From contig DATNEW010000036.1 in the NCBI GenBank assembly GCA_035606695.1, positions 1-64,000 of the forward strand: a stretch of 64,000 nucleotides of DNA, written 5' to 3'. The DNA is from Gemmatimonadaceae bacterium (GTDB lineage: Bacteria > Gemmatimonadota > Gemmatimonadetes > Gemmatimonadales > Gemmatimonadaceae). How positions within the stretch are numbered: the first letter of the stretch is position 1; each line of letters begins with the position of its first letter. The notes beneath the pieces were generated by a model, which was given only the letters and a program-made list of their open reading frames with translations, searched no databases and was not told the DNA's origin. Of the stretch, positions 20,289 to 33,404 are shown piece by piece. The translations under genes were made by a program, and so were the position numbers.

Positions 20289-21187
20289 TAGACCGTCTCC
20301 CCATGCGCCGCATGGCGCACGACTTCACGAGACTTGGCGCGCGACCGGTACTGCAGGCTCGACGTCTCGATGCCGCGCTCGCGCGCGATCTGCTCGACGG
20401 TCGTGAGATGCTGCAGGCCGTCCATCGCCGCGCGCACCATGTTGTGCGGGTTGGTCGAGCCCAGGCTCTTCGTCAGGATGTCCGAGATGCCGGCGCATTC
20501 CATGATGGCGCGCACCGCACCGCCGGCGATCACACCGGCGCCCGGCGCCGCGGGCTTCATGAGGACTTTGCCCGCGCCGTGCTGGCCGACGATCTCGTGC
20601 GGAATGGTGCCGCCCGTGAGCGGAATGTTCACCATCTTGCGACGCGCCGCGTCGACGGCCTTGCGGACCGCTTCCGAGACTTCGTTCGCCTTGCCCGACG
20701 CGAAGCCGACCTTGCCCTGACCGTCGCCCACCGCGACGAGCGCGTTGAACGAGAAGCGCCGGCCGCCCTTCACGACCTTCGCGACGCGGTTGATGGCGAT
20801 CACGTTCTCGACGAGCTCGGAACCACCTTCTCCGCGCTCGCCGCCACGTCCGTCGCCGCCGCCACGGCCTTCACGGCCGCCGCGACCACCACGATCGCCG
20901 CCGCCTTCGCCGCCACGGCCACCACCACCGCCGCCCGGACCGCCGCGTCCGCGGCCGCCGCCAGGGCCGCCGCGACCACCACCGCCGCCGCCGCCGCGAC
21001 CGCCACGGCCGCCGCCCGGACCGCCGCGGCCACCGCCGCTACGGCCACCGCCGGAGCGCGCGCTGCCGCCGCCGAATCCGCCGGGACGACCGGCGCCGCC
21101 ACCCGGGCGATCGCCGCCGCCGGAAGTCGAGCCGCCGGACGCAGGAGCGCCGCTCGCCGGCGCGTTGTTCGATGTGTCTTCTGCCAT
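20288..21187 (-). CDS. rpsE: 30S ribosomal protein S5 with long Gly/Arg-rich N-terminus
   Basis: The conserved S5 core begins near residue 122 with [20 protein letters not shown] and [16 protein letters not shown], then [20 protein letters not shown]. It continues with the S5 C-terminal domain ([16 protein letters not shown] and [14 protein letters not shown]). About 120 residues precede it, almost all Gly, Arg, Ala, Pro and Ser, with RGG-type repeats, giving 299 residues against about 165 in most bacteria. S5 lies at the mRNA entry channel and helps decoding accuracy and unwinding. The extension has no in-frame start near the core, so it is probably translated. Confidence 0.95.
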   Translation of the reverse strand: MAEDTSNNAPASGAPASGGSTSGGGDRPGGGAGRPGGFGGGSARSGGGRSGGGRGGPGGGRGGRGGGGGGGRGGPGGGRGRGGPGGGGGGRGGEGGGDRGGRGGREGRGGGDGRGGERGEGGSELVENVIAINRVAKVVKGGRRFSFNALVAVGDGQGKVGFASGKANEVSEAVRKAVDAARRKMVNIPLTGGTIPHEIVGQHGAGKVLMKPAAPGAGVIAGGAVRAIMECAGISDILTKSLGSTNPHNMVRAAMDGLQHLTTVEQIARERGIETSSLQYRSRAKSREVVRHAAHGETV

Positions 21188-21188
21188 A

Positions 21189-21542
21189 TTAGAACTCCAA
21201 CCCGCCTTCGCGGGCTCCGTCGGCCACCGCTTTCACGCGGCCGTGGTATCTGTAGCCCGCGCGATCGAACACGACTTTCGTGATCCCCGCGGCCTTGGCC
21301 TTTTCAGCGATGCGCTTGCCGACTTCCGTCGACTTGTCCGTCTTCTTGCCGCTCAGGAGATCGGTCGACGTCGCGGTCGCCAGCGTGCGGCGCGCGACGT
21401 CATCCACCAGCTGCGCGGTGATGTGCTTGAGTGAACGGAACACCACGAGACGCGGACGCTCCGCGGTGCCCGTGACCTTCTTGCGTACGCGGAGATGGCG
21501 GCGATACCGCTGCTCAACACGCGTCTTCGGAATTGCTGGCAT
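21189..21542 (-). CDS. rplR: 50S ribosomal protein L18
   Basis: The 117-residue protein binds 5S rRNA. It shows [37 protein letters not shown] and the C-terminal [20 protein letters not shown] with AREGGLEF, the standard L18 ending. It lies 1 bp from rpsE and 3 bp from rplF, in the normal spc order. Confidence 0.97.
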   Translation of the reverse strand: MPAIPKTRVEQRYRRHLRVRKKVTGTAERPRLVVFRSLKHITAQLVDDVARRTLATATSTDLLSGKKTDKSTEVGKRIAEKAKAAGITKVVFDRAGYRYHGRVKAVADGAREGGLEF

Positions 21543-21545
21543 GGG

Positions 21546-22085
21546 TTACTTGCCTCCCGCCTTACCGGCCTTGCGCCGAATGACTTCGCCGGCGTAACGA
21601 ATGCCCTTGCCCTTGTACGGCTCGGGCGGACGCAGACCGCGGATTTCCGCCGCGACCTGTCCGACGAGTGCCTTGTCCGACCCTTCGATGGTGACGGCCG
21701 TCGGCTGCGGCGCGGTGAGCTTGATGCCCGCGGGCGCCTTGAACTCGATCGTGTGCGAGAAGCCAAGCGAGAGCTGGAGGCCGTACGGACGCACCTCGGC
21801 CTTGTAGCCGACGCCCGTGATCTCGAGCTGCTTCGCATAGCCCTTGGTCACGCCCTCGACCATGTTCGCGATGAGCGAACGCGTGAGGCCGTGCAGCGAC
21901 TTGTGATTGGTCTCGTCCGAGGCGCGCGCGACGTTGAGCGTGTTGTCGCTCTTGTCGACGGTGACGCCCTCGGGCAGACGATGCGTGAGCTCGCCCTTGG
22001 GACCTTTGACCTTGACCGTGTTGCCGTCGATCGTCACGGTGACGCCGGCGGGAACGGTGATGGGAAGTTTGCCGATTCGCGACAT
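21546..22085 (-). CDS. rplF: 50S ribosomal protein L6
   Basis: The 179-residue protein starts MSRIGKLPITVPAGVTVTID and ends with RGLRPPEPYKGKGIRYAGEV and IRRKAGKAGGK, both diagnostic of L6. The two related L6 domains are complete. It binds near the sarcin-ricin loop at the GTPase centre. Confidence 0.98.
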   Translation of the reverse strand: MSRIGKLPITVPAGVTVTIDGNTVKVKGPKGELTHRLPEGVTVDKSDNTLNVARASDETNHKSLHGLTRSLIANMVEGVTKGYAKQLEITGVGYKAEVRPYGLQLSLGFSHTIEFKAPAGIKLTAPQPTAVTIEGSDKALVGQVAAEIRGLRPPEPYKGKGIRYAGEVIRRKAGKAGGK

Positions 22086-22096
22086 ATTCTGATCTC

Positions 22097-22495
22097 CTAC
22101 CAGACGACGGCGACGAGCTCGCCGCCGGTGCGCGACTGGCGCGCTTCACGGTCGGACATCAAGCCCTTGTTCGTGCTCAGGATGGCGAGCCCGAGTCCGT
22201 TGCGGACGCGCGGAATTTCGCCGGCGCCGACGTATTTCCGGAGCCCGGGGGTGGAGACGCGCTGCAGCTCGCGAATGACGGGCTGGCCGCCGGCGTACTT
22301 CAAGCGCACGCGCAGGACCTTCTTGCCGTCATCCGTCTCGAGCGTCGAATAATCCTGAATGTAGTTGTTCTCCTTCAGGATGCGCGCGATCTCGGTTTTC
22401 ATCTTCGACACCGGCATGTCGACGCGGCGGTGCTTCGATCCGCAGGCGTTGCGGATCCGCGTCAGCATGTCGGCGATCGGGTCGGTCATACTCAT
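22097..22495 (-). CDS. rpsH: 30S ribosomal protein S8
   Basis: From ATG at 22495 the 132-residue product reads MSMTDPIADMLTRIRNACGS, then KTEIARILKENNYIQDY, and ends MSDREARQSRTGGELVAVVW, close to the standard ending with GGELLCYVW. S8 binds 16S helix 21 and in some bacteria represses this operon. The longer upstream frame is the repeat-rich spacer and is not part of the protein. Confidence 0.97.
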   Translation of the reverse strand: MSMTDPIADMLTRIRNACGSKHRRVDMPVSKMKTEIARILKENNYIQDYSTLETDDGKKVLRVRLKYAGGQPVIRELQRVSTPGLRKYVGAGEIPRVRNGLGLAILSTNKGLMSDREARQSRTGGELVAVVW

Positions 22496-22540
22496 GAGTG
22501 AACCTCTGCTCCTCTCGTTTCCGTGGACGTGGAGGACTGT

Positions 22541-22614
22541 GATGGGTGATGGGCGGCGGGCGGTGCGCAGATCGATGGACTCACGCCCATCACCCAACGC
22601 CCAGCGCCCAACGC
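22541..22614. repeat. GGGCGATGGGCG-type repeat between rpsN and rpsH
   Basis: GATGGGTGATGGGCGG at one side and CGCCCATCACCCAACGCCC at the other form an imperfect inverted repeat in the 121-bp spacer. The same motif recurs at 22850, 27931, 29995 and 33931. Confidence 0.75.
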
Positions 22615-22616
22615 GA

Positions 22617-22802
22617 TTACCAACTCGCCTTACGCACGCCGGGGATCATCCCCTGCAGGCTCAGCTCGCGGAAGCAAATGCGGCACAGACCGAAGCGGCG
22701 CAGGAACGCGCGCGAACGGCCGCAGCGGCCGCAGCGATTGTGCACCCGCACCTGGAACTTCGGCTTCCGCTTGCTCTTTTCGATCATGGCTTTACGGGCC
22801 AT
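22617..22802 (-). CDS. rpsN: 30S ribosomal protein S14, zinc-binding type
   Basis: The 61-residue protein is the short, zinc-containing form of S14, with CGRC at residues 24-27 and CRIC at 40-43. It ends [11 protein letters not shown], the standard S14 C-terminus. It is flanked on both sides by GGGCGATGGGCG-type repeats, unlike its tightly packed neighbours. Confidence 0.97.
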   Translation of the reverse strand: MARKAMIEKSKRKPKFQVRVHNRCGRCGRSRAFLRRFGLCRICFRELSLQGMIPGVRKASW

Positions 22803-22849
22803 TTCAGTACTCTCAACTAAAAGTTGTTAATCGATCGGCGAATGGCGAC

Positions 22850-22900
22850 GGGCACCACGCCCATCGCCCAGCGCCCACCGCCCAACGCGAAGCCCAGCGC
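22850..22900. repeat. GGGCGATGGGCG-type repeat between rplE and rpsN
   Basis: CACGCCCATCGCCCAGCGCC and CCGCCCAACGCG, preceded by GGCGACGGGC, repeat the motif of the neighbouring spacer. Confidence 0.7.
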
Positions 22901-23581
22901 TCACGCGGCCGCGCCGCGTCCTTTCTTCTCGTCCGTCCGGAACGGCATGCCGAGCTCCTTCAGGAGCGCGAACGCCTGATCGTCGCGGTTCGTGCTCGTG
23001 ACGAACGTGATGTCCATTCCGTGAATCGATTCGATCGAGTCGTAGTTGATCTCGGGGAAGATCATCTGCTCCTTGACGCCGAGCGAATAGTTGCCGCGCC
23101 CGTCGAACGACCGGGTGCCAAGACCGCGAAAGTCGCGGATGCGCGGAATCGCGACCGTGATGAAGCGATCGAGGAACTCCCACATCCGCGCGCCGCGCAG
23201 CGTGACCGCGGCGCCGATCTCCTGGCCCTGGCGCAGGCCGAAGTTGGCGATGGACTTCTTCGCCTTCTTGCGGACCGGCTGCTGCCCGGTGATGATCGCC
23301 AGCTCGTCGACGACCGAGTCGAGCGCCTTGGGCTGTTTGATCGCCTCGCCCACACCGACGTTGATCACGATCTTCTCGAGCAGCGGCACCTGATGCGGGT
23401 TGGTGAACCCGAACTGCTGCATCAAGCGCTGGCGCACGGTGTTCTGATAGAAATCCTTGAGCCGCGGCGCGGGCACGGGCAGGCCGGCGCCGGCGTGTGG
23501 TCCACGCGCCTTCGCATCGCCGCCGCCCTTCTTGCCGGAGCCCTTGCCGCCGGAACCGCCCTTCTTTTCCTTGGTCGCCAT
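22901..23581 (-). CDS. rplE: 50S ribosomal protein L5
   Basis: The 226-residue protein carries [58 protein letters not shown] and [10 protein letters not shown], all L5 hallmarks. It has about 38 extra N-terminal residues rich in Lys and Gly, and a C-terminal KKGRGAAA tail. It binds 5S rRNA and the P-site tRNA. Its start overlaps the rplX stop by one base. Confidence 0.97.
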   Translation of the reverse strand: MATKEKKGGSGGKGSGKKGGGDAKARGPHAGAGLPVPAPRLKDFYQNTVRQRLMQQFGFTNPHQVPLLEKIVINVGVGEAIKQPKALDSVVDELAIITGQQPVRKKAKKSIANFGLRQGQEIGAAVTLRGARMWEFLDRFITVAIPRIRDFRGLGTRSFDGRGNYSLGVKEQMIFPEINYDSIESIHGMDITFVTSTNRDDQAFALLKELGMPFRTDEKKGRGAAA

Positions 23582-23985
23582 TAGCGTGTCCTCGGGATCG
23601 CTTCACCGCTCTTCACGGCGATCCGTTCCTTGGTGCCGTCGTCGTCGATCTGCCGGCGCGTGCGCGTCGGGTCGCCCGACTTGGGATCCAGCAGCATGAC
23701 GTTCGACGCGTGAATCGGCGCCGGCATCTCCATGATGCCCGACTGCTCGTCGGCGTTGCGCGCGCGGCGGTGCTTCTTGACGATGTTGACGCCCTCGACG
23801 GTCACGCGCCCCGTCTTGGTGTAGACGCGGAGGATCTTCCCCTCCTTGCCCTTGTCGTCGCCGCGCACCACGCGGACCGTGTCCCCCTTCGTGACGTGGA
23901 CCTTGACGCGCGCCGCGTTGTCGGTGTGCCGCTTCTTGTTGACCGGGCGCGGCCGATCGGTCTTGCGATACTTGAGAATTCTCAT
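23581..23985 (-). CDS. rplX: 50S ribosomal protein L24
   Basis: The 134-residue protein contains [20 protein letters not shown], the KOW motif, followed by [20 protein letters not shown] and [19 protein letters not shown], typical L24. It initiates 50S assembly. An N-terminal basic extension [19 protein letters not shown] makes it longer than the 105 or so residues common elsewhere. Confidence 0.97.
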   Translation of the reverse strand: MRILKYRKTDRPRPVNKKRHTDNAARVKVHVTKGDTVRVVRGDDKGKEGKILRVYTKTGRVTVEGVNIVKKHRRARNADEQSGIMEMPAPIHASNVMLLDPKSGDPTRTRRQIDDDGTKERIAVKSGEAIPRTR

Positions 23986-23996
23986 ATTAGAATACC

Positions 23997-24365
23997 TTAA
24001 ATCACTTCGGGCGCCAGCGACACGATCTTCATGTAGCGCTTCTCGCGGAGCTCGCGCGCCACGGGACCGAAGATGCGCGTCGCGCGGGGCTCGCCTTGCT
24101 CGTTGATGATGACGACCGCGTTCTCGTCGAACCGGATGTAGGAGCCGTCCTTCCGGCGCGTCTCCTTCGCCGTGCGCACCACCACCGCGCGCGCCACGTC
24201 GGACTTCTTCACCGTGCCGTTCGGCAGGGCGTTCTTCACGGCCACGATCACGACGTCCCCGAGCCCGGCATACCGCCGGCGGGTACCGCCCAGCACGCGA
24301 ATGACCTGTGCGGTCTTCGCGCCCGAGTTGTCGGCGACCTTGACCATCGACTCTTGCTGAATCAT
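23997..24365 (-). CDS. rplN: 50S ribosomal protein L14
   Basis: The 122-residue protein begins [20 protein letters not shown] and includes VRFDENAV-like [20 protein letters not shown] and [13 protein letters not shown], the canonical L14 sequence. It has normal length. It contacts 16S rRNA in bridge B8. Confidence 0.98.
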   Translation of the reverse strand: MIQQESMVKVADNSGAKTAQVIRVLGGTRRRYAGLGDVVIVAVKNALPNGTVKKSDVARAVVVRTAKETRRKDGSYIRFDENAVVIINEQGEPRATRIFGPVARELREKRYMKIVSLAPEVI

Positions 24366-24393
24366 TGAGAGTTCTCCTTACTCCGTGACACCG

Positions 24394-24678
24394 CTACCGC
24401 GCGCGCTCGACGATCTCGACGACACGCCACCGCTTGTCCTTCGACAGCGGCCGCGTCTCGGCGATGCGCACGGTATCACCCGTCTTCGCCGAATTCTCCT
24501 CGTCGTGCGCCTTCACGCGCTTGGTACGCGTGACCATCTTGCCGTAGACCGGGTGCGGCACGCGACGTTCGATCGCCACCACCACCGTCTTCTGCATCTT
24601 GTCGCTCACCACGAGACCCGTGCGCGTCTTGCGCGAGCCGCGCTCCGTCAGTGCGTTCGTCTGTGTCGTATCAGCCAT
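24394..24678 (-). CDS. rpsQ: 30S ribosomal protein S17
   Basis: The 94-residue protein has [40 protein letters not shown] and [20 protein letters not shown], the S17 OB-fold signature. It overlaps rpmC by 8 bp. It binds the 5' domain of 16S rRNA early in assembly. Confidence 0.98.
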   Translation of the reverse strand: MADTTQTNALTERGSRKTRTGLVVSDKMQKTVVVAIERRVPHPVYGKMVTRTKRVKAHDEENSAKTGDTVRIAETRPLSKDKRWRVVEIVERAR

Positions 24679-24895
24679 TGGTCTGTCCCTGGGCAGCGGC
24701 GCGCTGCTCCACTTGCTGCTCGCGCAGCACGGTCTTGAGGCGCGCGATGTCGCGGCGAATCAGTCGCAGGCGAAGCGGATCCTCGGGTGGTTCCGTCGCG
24801 GCGCGAAACTTCAGCCGAAACTGTTCCTCTTCCAGCTCGTGGATGCGCGACGCGATGTCGGCGACGCTCATCTCGCGGATTTCTTCAGCTCTCAT
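24671..24895 (-). CDS. rpmC: 50S ribosomal protein L29
   Basis: I chose ATG at 24895 ([20 protein letters not shown]), which gives 74 residues and the normal L29 start; an upstream in-frame Met adds only MRRRTP. The two-helix core ends [20 protein letters not shown]. It overlaps both rplP (11 bp) and rpsQ (8 bp). L29 lies at the polypeptide exit and helps bind trigger factor and SRP. Confidence 0.96.
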   Translation of the reverse strand: MRAEEIREMSVADIASRIHELEEEQFRLKFRAATEPPEDPLRLRLIRRDIARLKTVLREQQVEQRAAAQGQTNG

Positions 24896-25313
24896 TGGTG
24901 TGCGCCTCCTCACGCATCACGAACTTCGTGCGCACGGGCATCTTGGCGGCGGCCAGGGCCATCGCTTTCTGGGCGATGTCCTTCGTCACACCCTCGAGCT
25001 CGAACATCACGCGGCCCGGCTTCACCACGGCCACCCACATCTCCGGAGAACCCTTGCCCTTGCCCATGCGGGTTTCGGCCGGCTTCTTCGTGATCGGCTT
25101 GTCGGGGAATACGCGGATCCACACCTTGCCGCCGCGCTTGATGTGACGCGTGAGCGCCACACGGGCGGCCTCGATCTGACGAGCCGTGATCCAACCCGGC
25201 TCCAACGTCTGCAGGCCATAGGTGCCGAACGAGATCTCCGATCCACGATGGGAGAGACCGGTCGTCCGACCCTTGAACCGCTTCCGGAATTTGACGCGCT
25301 TGGGTGACAGCAT
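24885..25313 (-). CDS. rplP: 50S ribosomal protein L16
   Basis: The 142-residue protein starts [20 protein letters not shown] and has [40 protein letters not shown] and [20 protein letters not shown], standard L16. It sits near the A-site tRNA. It is flanked by rpsC and rpmC in the usual S10-operon order. Confidence 0.98.
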   Translation of the reverse strand: MLSPKRVKFRKRFKGRTTGLSHRGSEISFGTYGLQTLEPGWITARQIEAARVALTRHIKRGGKVWIRVFPDKPITKKPAETRMGKGKGSPEMWVAVVKPGRVMFELEGVTKDIAQKAMALAAAKMPVRTKFVMREEAHTNES

Positions 25314-25328
25314 TGTTCGTGATCCCCC

Positions 25329-25988
25329 TTACATGCCGGAGGAGTAAGTGGTGCCGCGGCGATCCTCGACCTTCTCGCCCTTGAAGATCCAGACCTTCAC
25401 GCCGATGGCGCCGAAGGTGGTCTTCGCGGTCGACGTCGCATAGTCGATGTCCGCACGCAGCGTGTGCAGGGGCACACGACCCTCGTGGTAGCCCTCGACG
25501 CGCGCGATCTCCGCGCCGCCCAACCGGCCACCCGCCTTGACCTTGATGCCCTGCGCGCCCATGCGCATGGCGCTCTGCACCGCGCGCTTCATCGCGCGGC
25601 GGAACGAGATGCGCTGCGCGAGCTGGCTCGCGATGTTGTCCGCGACCAACTGCGCGTCGAGCTCGGGACGCTTGATCTCTTCGACGTTGATGCCGACTTC
25701 CTTGCCGGTGAGATGCGCGAGCTCGTCGCGCAGCTTGTCGACTTCCGCGCCCTTCTTGCCGATCACGACACCCGGACGGCCGGTGTGCAGCGTGACGACG
25801 ACCTTGCCGGGCTTGCGGTCGATGACGATGTCCGCGATCGCGGCATGTCCTAAACGCGCCTTGAGATACTTGCGCAGGAGCTCGTCCTCACGGAGAAGCG
25901 CCGGCAGATCGCGGCCCGCATAGTAGCGCGACTTCCAATCCTTCGAGATGCCGAGTCGGAAACCGACCGGATGTGTCTTCTGTCCCAT
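25329..25988 (-). CDS. rpsC: 30S ribosomal protein S3
   Basis: The 219-residue protein begins [20 protein letters not shown] and carries the KH domain with [20 protein letters not shown], then [20 protein letters not shown] and [13 protein letters not shown]. It ends with [13 protein letters not shown]. It lines the mRNA entry tunnel with S4 and S5. It shares one base with the rplV stop. Confidence 0.98.
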   Translation of the reverse strand: MGQKTHPVGFRLGISKDWKSRYYAGRDLPALLREDELLRKYLKARLGHAAIADIVIDRKPGKVVVTLHTGRPGVVIGKKGAEVDKLRDELAHLTGKEVGINVEEIKRPELDAQLVADNIASQLAQRISFRRAMKRAVQSAMRMGAQGIKVKAGGRLGGAEIARVEGYHEGRVPLHTLRADIDYATSTAKTTFGAIGVKVWIFKGEKVEDRRGTTYSSGM

Positions 25989-26440
25989 TAGCTCTCTCTC
26001 CGAGTGCTTTTCTTCGCCGCGCGCTTTCCGGCGGCCTTCTTCGCCACGGGCTGGGGCTTCGGCTTCCGAACTTCGCGCGCGTTGAGCTCGATCTCGACGT
26101 GGCTGGTGCGCTTCTGCACGGGCGTCGCGCGGCCCATCGCGGCCGGCGTGAACCGCTTGAGCTTCGGCCCCTCGTTGATCACGGCGCGCGAGATGTACAG
26201 CTCGTCGACGTCCACCGACGGGCCACCCTCACGCGCGGCATGCTCGGCGTTCGCGACCGCGGACCGCAACGTCTTCTCGATCTGCTTCGCGGCGTGCTTT
26301 TTCGAGAACTGTAAATAGGCGAGGGCGTCGTTCACGCTCTTGCCGCGAATCTCGTCGATGACGAGCCGCATCTTGTACGGCGACTGGCGCGTCGAGCGCT
26401 GGAACGCGGTGGCCAACGCCGTCTTCGTATTCTGCGGCAT
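25988..26440 (-). CDS. rplV: 50S ribosomal protein L22
   Basis: The 150-residue protein contains [40 protein letters not shown] and the beta-hairpin region [20 protein letters not shown] that reaches into the exit tunnel. A Lys/Ala-rich tail ([20 protein letters not shown]) extends past the usual end. The hairpin looks normal, without macrolide-resistance deletions. Confidence 0.98.
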   Translation of the reverse strand: MPQNTKTALATAFQRSTRQSPYKMRLVIDEIRGKSVNDALAYLQFSKKHAAKQIEKTLRSAVANAEHAAREGGPSVDVDELYISRAVINEGPKLKRFTPAAMGRATPVQKRTSHVEIELNAREVRKPKPQPVAKKAAGKRAAKKSTRRES

Positions 26441-26443
26441 CGG

Positions 26444-26770
26444 TTACTTGCCTCCGCGCGCGGCCGGAGCGCCGCCGGCGGCCGGCGCCGGCGCCTTCTT
26501 GTCCGCCGCCTTCTGGCCGGTGTGGCCTCGGAACAGACGCGTCGGCGCGAACTCGCCGAGCTTGTGGCCGACCATGTTCTCCGTCACGTACACCGGGATG
26601 AACTTGTTCCCGTTGTGCACGGCGAAGGTGTGCCCCACGAACTCGGGCAGCACGGTCGACGCCCGCGACCAGGTCTTGATCACGCGCTTCTCGTTCTTGG
26701 CGTTGAGCGCGTCGACCTTTTTGGTCAGCGCCTCCTGAACGAACGGTCCCTTCTTTACGCTACGTCCCAT
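26444..26770 (-). CDS. rpsS: 30S ribosomal protein S19
   Basis: The 108-residue protein starts [20 protein letters not shown] and includes [20 protein letters not shown] and [16 protein letters not shown], typical S19. An Ala/Pro/Gly-rich tail after TGQKAADKK adds about 15 residues. S19 forms part of the small-subunit head near the A site. Confidence 0.98.
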   Translation of the reverse strand: MGRSVKKGPFVQEALTKKVDALNAKNEKRVIKTWSRASTVLPEFVGHTFAVHNGNKFIPVYVTENMVGHKLGEFAPTRLFRGHTGQKAADKKAPAPAAGGAPAARGGK

Positions 26771-26782
26771 AGGATCGATACC

Positions 26783-27613
26783 TTATTGAGTCGCTTTGCC
26801 GCGCTTGCGGCCGCGGACGATGAGGCGCTCGGACGACTTCTTCTTGTTGCGCGTCTTGACGCCTTCCTTCTTGCCCCACGGGCTGACGACGTTTCGTCCG
26901 CCGCGCGTCCGGCCACCGTGCGGGTGATCGACCGGATTCATGACTTCACCGCGCACCTTCGGGCGCCGGCCCTTCCAGCGCGTCTTGCCGGCCTTGCCCC
27001 ACGAGATCAGCTCGTGCTCCTCGTTGCCCACGACGCCGATCGTCGCGTAGCAGCGGCCGTGCACGAGACGCATTTCGGTCGACGGCATGCGGAGCGTCAC
27101 GTACTCGCCCTCTTTCGCCACGACCTGCGCCGACATGCCCGCCGAGCGGCAGAGCTGCGCGCCTTTCCCGATCTTTAATTCAATGTTGTGAACGGCCGTC
27201 CCCAGCGGCATCTCGGCGAGCGGCAACGCGTTGCCGTTGCGGATGTCCGAGCCCGGACCGGCCATCACCGTGTCGCCCACCGCCAGCCCCTTCGGGTGGA
27301 TGATGTAGCGCTTCTCGCCGTCGGCGTACGTGATCAACGCAATACGCGCCGAGCGGTTCGGATCGTACTCGATGGTCGAGACGGTACCGGCCACGCCGTG
27401 CTTGTTGCGCTTGAAATCGATGATGCGATACTGCCGCTTGTGGCCACCGCCGCGGCGGCGCATCGAGATGTGACCGTGATTGTCGCGCCCGCCCGACTTC
27501 TTGATCGGCTCGAGCAGCGACTTCTCGGGCGTCGTCGTCGTGATCTCGGAAAAATCCGAGACCGAACGGAAGCGCGAGCTCTTGGTCACCGGCTTGAATT
27601 GACGAATTCCCAT
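26783..27613 (-). CDS. rplB: 50S ribosomal protein L2
   Basis: The 276-residue protein has [40 protein letters not shown] and the C-terminal [11 protein letters not shown] with the conserved His near the peptidyl-transferase centre. It ends [14 protein letters not shown]. It has normal length. L2 is essential for subunit association and peptide bond formation. Confidence 0.98.
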   Translation of the reverse strand: MGIRQFKPVTKSSRFRSVSDFSEITTTTPEKSLLEPIKKSGGRDNHGHISMRRRGGGHKRQYRIIDFKRNKHGVAGTVSTIEYDPNRSARIALITYADGEKRYIIHPKGLAVGDTVMAGPGSDIRNGNALPLAEMPLGTAVHNIELKIGKGAQLCRSAGMSAQVVAKEGEYVTLRMPSTEMRLVHGRCYATIGVVGNEEHELISWGKAGKTRWKGRRPKVRGEVMNPVDHPHGGRTRGGRNVVSPWGKKEGVKTRNKKKSSERLIVRGRKRGKATQ

Positions 27614-27623
27614 GATCTATGCC

Positions 27624-27911
27624 TCAGCCTTCGAAGATCTCGATCGTGTCACCCTCGCGGAGCGTCACGATCGCCTTCTTCCAGTTGGGGCGGCGGCCGA
27701 TGCTGCGTCCCATGCGCTTTTCCTTGCCGCGCACGTTCATCGTCCAAACGCCGGTGACTTTCACGCCGAAGAGCTGCTCGATCGCCGAACGGATCTGCGT
27801 CTTCGTCGCATCCGGATGCACCTCGAACACGTACTCGCCGCGCGCCTGATACGCGGACGACGTCTTCTCGGTGATCAACGGACGCACAATGGTGCGGTGC
27901 AGGGTGGGCAT
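27624..27911 (-). CDS. rplW: 50S ribosomal protein L23
   Basis: The 95-residue protein has [40 protein letters not shown] and [20 protein letters not shown], standard L23. It surrounds the tunnel exit and is the docking site for trigger factor and SecYEG. Confidence 0.97.
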   Translation of the reverse strand: MPTLHRTIVRPLITEKTSSAYQARGEYVFEVHPDATKTQIRSAIEQLFGVKVTGVWTMNVRGKEKRMGRSIGRRPNWKKAIVTLREGDTIEIFEG

Positions 27912-27914
27912 TGG

Positions 27915-28790
27915 CTACTTCCTCTTCTTCGCGTTGGGCGATGGGCGTTGGGCGTTGGGCGACTTCTTCTTCGCCGCTGCCTTCTTCGCTGGCGCCTTCT
28001 TCGCCGACGCTTTCTTCGCTGGCGCCTTCTTCGCGGCCGCCTTCGCGCCCTGCTTCGCTGGTGTCGACTTCTTCGCGGCGGACGCCTTCTTGGCCGGAGC
28101 CTTCGCCGGCGCGCGCTTCGGCGCCACCGCTTCAGCCTTCTCGTTCGCCAGCGGCTGCATGCCGTCGCCGATCGCCGACGACTCGATCAACACCACGTCC
28201 GACCACAGGATGTGATACGTCGACACGTCGGCGTACGGCATCACGTGCACGGTCGGCAGATTGCGGCCCGACAGGAAGACGTTCGTCTTCACGCCGTCGG
28301 TGAGAATGAGCACTTTCTTATCAGCGACGCCCAGCCGCTCGACGAGCCCCTTCAGGCGCGCGGTCTTCGGCGCGTCGTAGTTGAACTGGTCGATCACGAT
28401 GATCGCGTTCTCGCGCGCGCGCGCATTGAAGGCCGACTTGCGAGCGAGGGCTCTCACCTGGCGCGGCACGTACTGCGCGTAGCTGCGCGGAATCGGACCG
28501 AACACCGTGCCGCCGCCGACCCAGTGCGGCGCGCGCGTCGAGCCCTGGCGGGCGCGACCCGTGCCCTTCTGCTTCCACGGCTTCTGATTGCCGCCGGTGA
28601 CGTACTTGCGAATCTTCGTCGCCGCGTTGCCCTGGCGCTGATTGGCGAGAAACGCCTTCACCGCCTGGTGCATGACCGGCATGTTGACGGTTCCGTCGAA
28701 CAACGTCTCGGGGAGCGCGACGGCATCGCGCGACGTCCCCTGCGACGAGTACGCGGCCGCCTGGAATGTGGTAGTCGAGTTCTCAGCCAT
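27915..28790 (-). CDS. rplD: 50S ribosomal protein L4 with long Lys/Ala-rich tail
   Basis: Residues 1-215 form a normal L4: [60 protein letters not shown] and [20 protein letters not shown]. The remaining 75 residues consist of [18 protein letters not shown]-type repeats like histone H1 tails. The last residues, [16 protein letters not shown], are encoded by a GGGCGTTGGGCGATGGGC-type repeat that also occurs in spacers of this cluster, so the repeat has invaded the gene. L4 lines the exit tunnel and in some bacteria regulates the operon. Confidence 0.96.
   Translation of the reverse strand: MAENSTTTFQAAAYSSQGTSRDAVALPETLFDGTVNMPVMHQAVKAFLANQRQGNAATKIRKYVTGGNQKPWKQKGTGRARQGSTRAPHWVGGGTVFGPIPRSYAQYVPRQVRALARKSAFNARARENAIIVIDQFNYDAPKTARLKGLVERLGVADKKVLILTDGVKTNVFLSGRNLPTVHVMPYADVSTYHILWSDVVLIESSAIGDGMQPLANEKAEAVAPKRAPAKAPAKKASAAKKSTPAKQGAKAAAKKAPAKKASAKKAPAKKAAAKKKSPNAQRPSPNAKKRK
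27931..27961. repeat. GGGCGATGGGCG-type repeat inside the rplD 3' end
   Basis: GCGTTGGGCGATGGGCGTTG followed by GGCGTTGGGC lies in the coding sequence, translated as [11 protein letters not shown] in L4. Confidence 0.85.
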
Positions 28791-28801
28791 AGGATGTACC
28801 G

Positions 28802-29485
28802 TTAGCCCTGCTTCCGCACGACGACGATGCCACCGGCTTTGCCGGCGACCGAGCCGCGGATGTAGATCAGATTGCGATCCGTATCGATCTTCTCGACGCG
28901 GAGATGAGTCTGCGTGTGACGCTCGTCGCCATAGTGGCCCGGCATGGCCTTGCCCTTGATGACGCGCGACGGATCTGTGCCAGGTCCGATCGAGCCGGGA
29001 CGACGGTGCTTCGTGTTGCCGTGCGTGTTCGGACCACCGCCCGCCTTGTGGCGCTTGACGATGCCCTGAAATCCGCGGCCCTTCGACGTGCCCGTGACCT
29101 TGACCGTGTCGCCGACCGCGAACACGTCGACCTTCACGACGTCGCCGACGTTGTACGCCGGCACTTCGATCTTCGCGTTCCCCGGCTCGTCGAGACGCAC
29201 CGACCGCAGCACGCGCGGCACGGTCTCGAGATTCGCCTTCTTCGCGTGGCCGACCGCGGCCTTCGACGCGCGGTGACCCTTGGGGGTCCGCTCGCCCTTG
29301 GCGTTGTCGCGGCGCAGACGCGCGCTGCCCAGCCCGAGCTGGATCGACGCGTGCCCCGCCTTGGCCTTGTCGGTCACGGCGAGCACCGGATTCGGCTCGG
29401 CTTCGATCACCGTGACGGGGATCTGCTGCCCTTGTTCGTTGAAGATCTGGGTCATGCCCAGCTTCTTGCCAATGATGCCTATCAT
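28802..29485 (-). CDS. rplC: 50S ribosomal protein L3
   Basis: The 227-residue protein begins [20 protein letters not shown] and contains [40 protein letters not shown] and [14 protein letters not shown], the conserved L3 loop. It is a primary 23S rRNA binder near the peptidyl-transferase centre. Confidence 0.98.
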   Translation of the reverse strand: MIGIIGKKLGMTQIFNEQGQQIPVTVIEAEPNPVLAVTDKAKAGHASIQLGLGSARLRRDNAKGERTPKGHRASKAAVGHAKKANLETVPRVLRSVRLDEPGNAKIEVPAYNVGDVVKVDVFAVGDTVKVTGTSKGRGFQGIVKRHKAGGGPNTHGNTKHRRPGSIGPGTDPSRVIKGKAMPGHYGDERHTQTHLRVEKIDTDRNLIYIRGSVAGKAGGIVVVRKQG

Positions 29486-29533
29486 GAATTCCTCTGCAGA
29501 GTCACTGTCGACATTGACAGTTGGACTGTGATC

Positions 29534-29631
29534 GTCATCCCGAGGAGCAAAGCGACGAGGGATCTACCGTCTCCCCGGATTGGCCGGCCTCGCGACCGTG
29601 ATGCCGGATTCCTCGCGTCGCTCGGAATGAC
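29534..29631. repeat. GTCATCC...GGAATGAC dispersed palindromic repeat
   Basis: GTCATCCCGAGGAGCAAAGC at one end and TCGCTCGGAATGAC at the other form an imperfect inverted repeat of about 98 bp between rpsJ and rplC. A related element lies at 62160-62238. Confidence 0.7.
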
Positions 29632-29637
29632 AACCCG

Positions 29638-29670
29638 CTTGTGGTGCTACTTGTGGTGCTACTTGTGGTG

Positions 29671-29673
<3 letters not shown>
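29638..29673. repeat. Three 12-bp tandem repeats at the rpsJ stop
   Basis: CTTGTGGTGCTA occurs three times head to tail. The last copy contains the rpsJ stop codon, so slippage here would not alter the protein. Confidence 0.8.
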
Positions 29674-29979
<306 letters not shown>

Positions 29980-29994
29980 GAGAGTTCTCTGTGT

Positions 29995-30054
29995 GCGTTG
30001 GGCGTTGGGCGATGGGCGATGGGCATGTACGCCCATCGCCCAACGCCCATTGCG

Positions 30055-30056
<2 letters not shown>
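29995..30056. repeat. GGGCGATGGGCG-type inverted repeat between tuf and rpsJ
   Basis: GCGTTGGGCGTTGGGCGATG...GGGC and GCCCATCGCCCAACGCCCAT flank ATGTAC and can form a long stem. It fills nearly the whole 75-bp spacer. Confidence 0.85.
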
Positions 30057-31257
<1,201 letters not shown>

Positions 31258-31301
31258 TGTACGAATCCTGGTTGGTTAAGTCGTTACTGCCCGTTTCTGC
31301 C

Positions 31302-33404
<2,103 letters not shown>

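Noticed and set aside
18102-20291. Long plus-strand frame opposite secY and rplO
   Set aside because: It is an antisense shadow of GC-rich coding sequence; the minus strand holds unmistakable ribosomal proteins and SecY.
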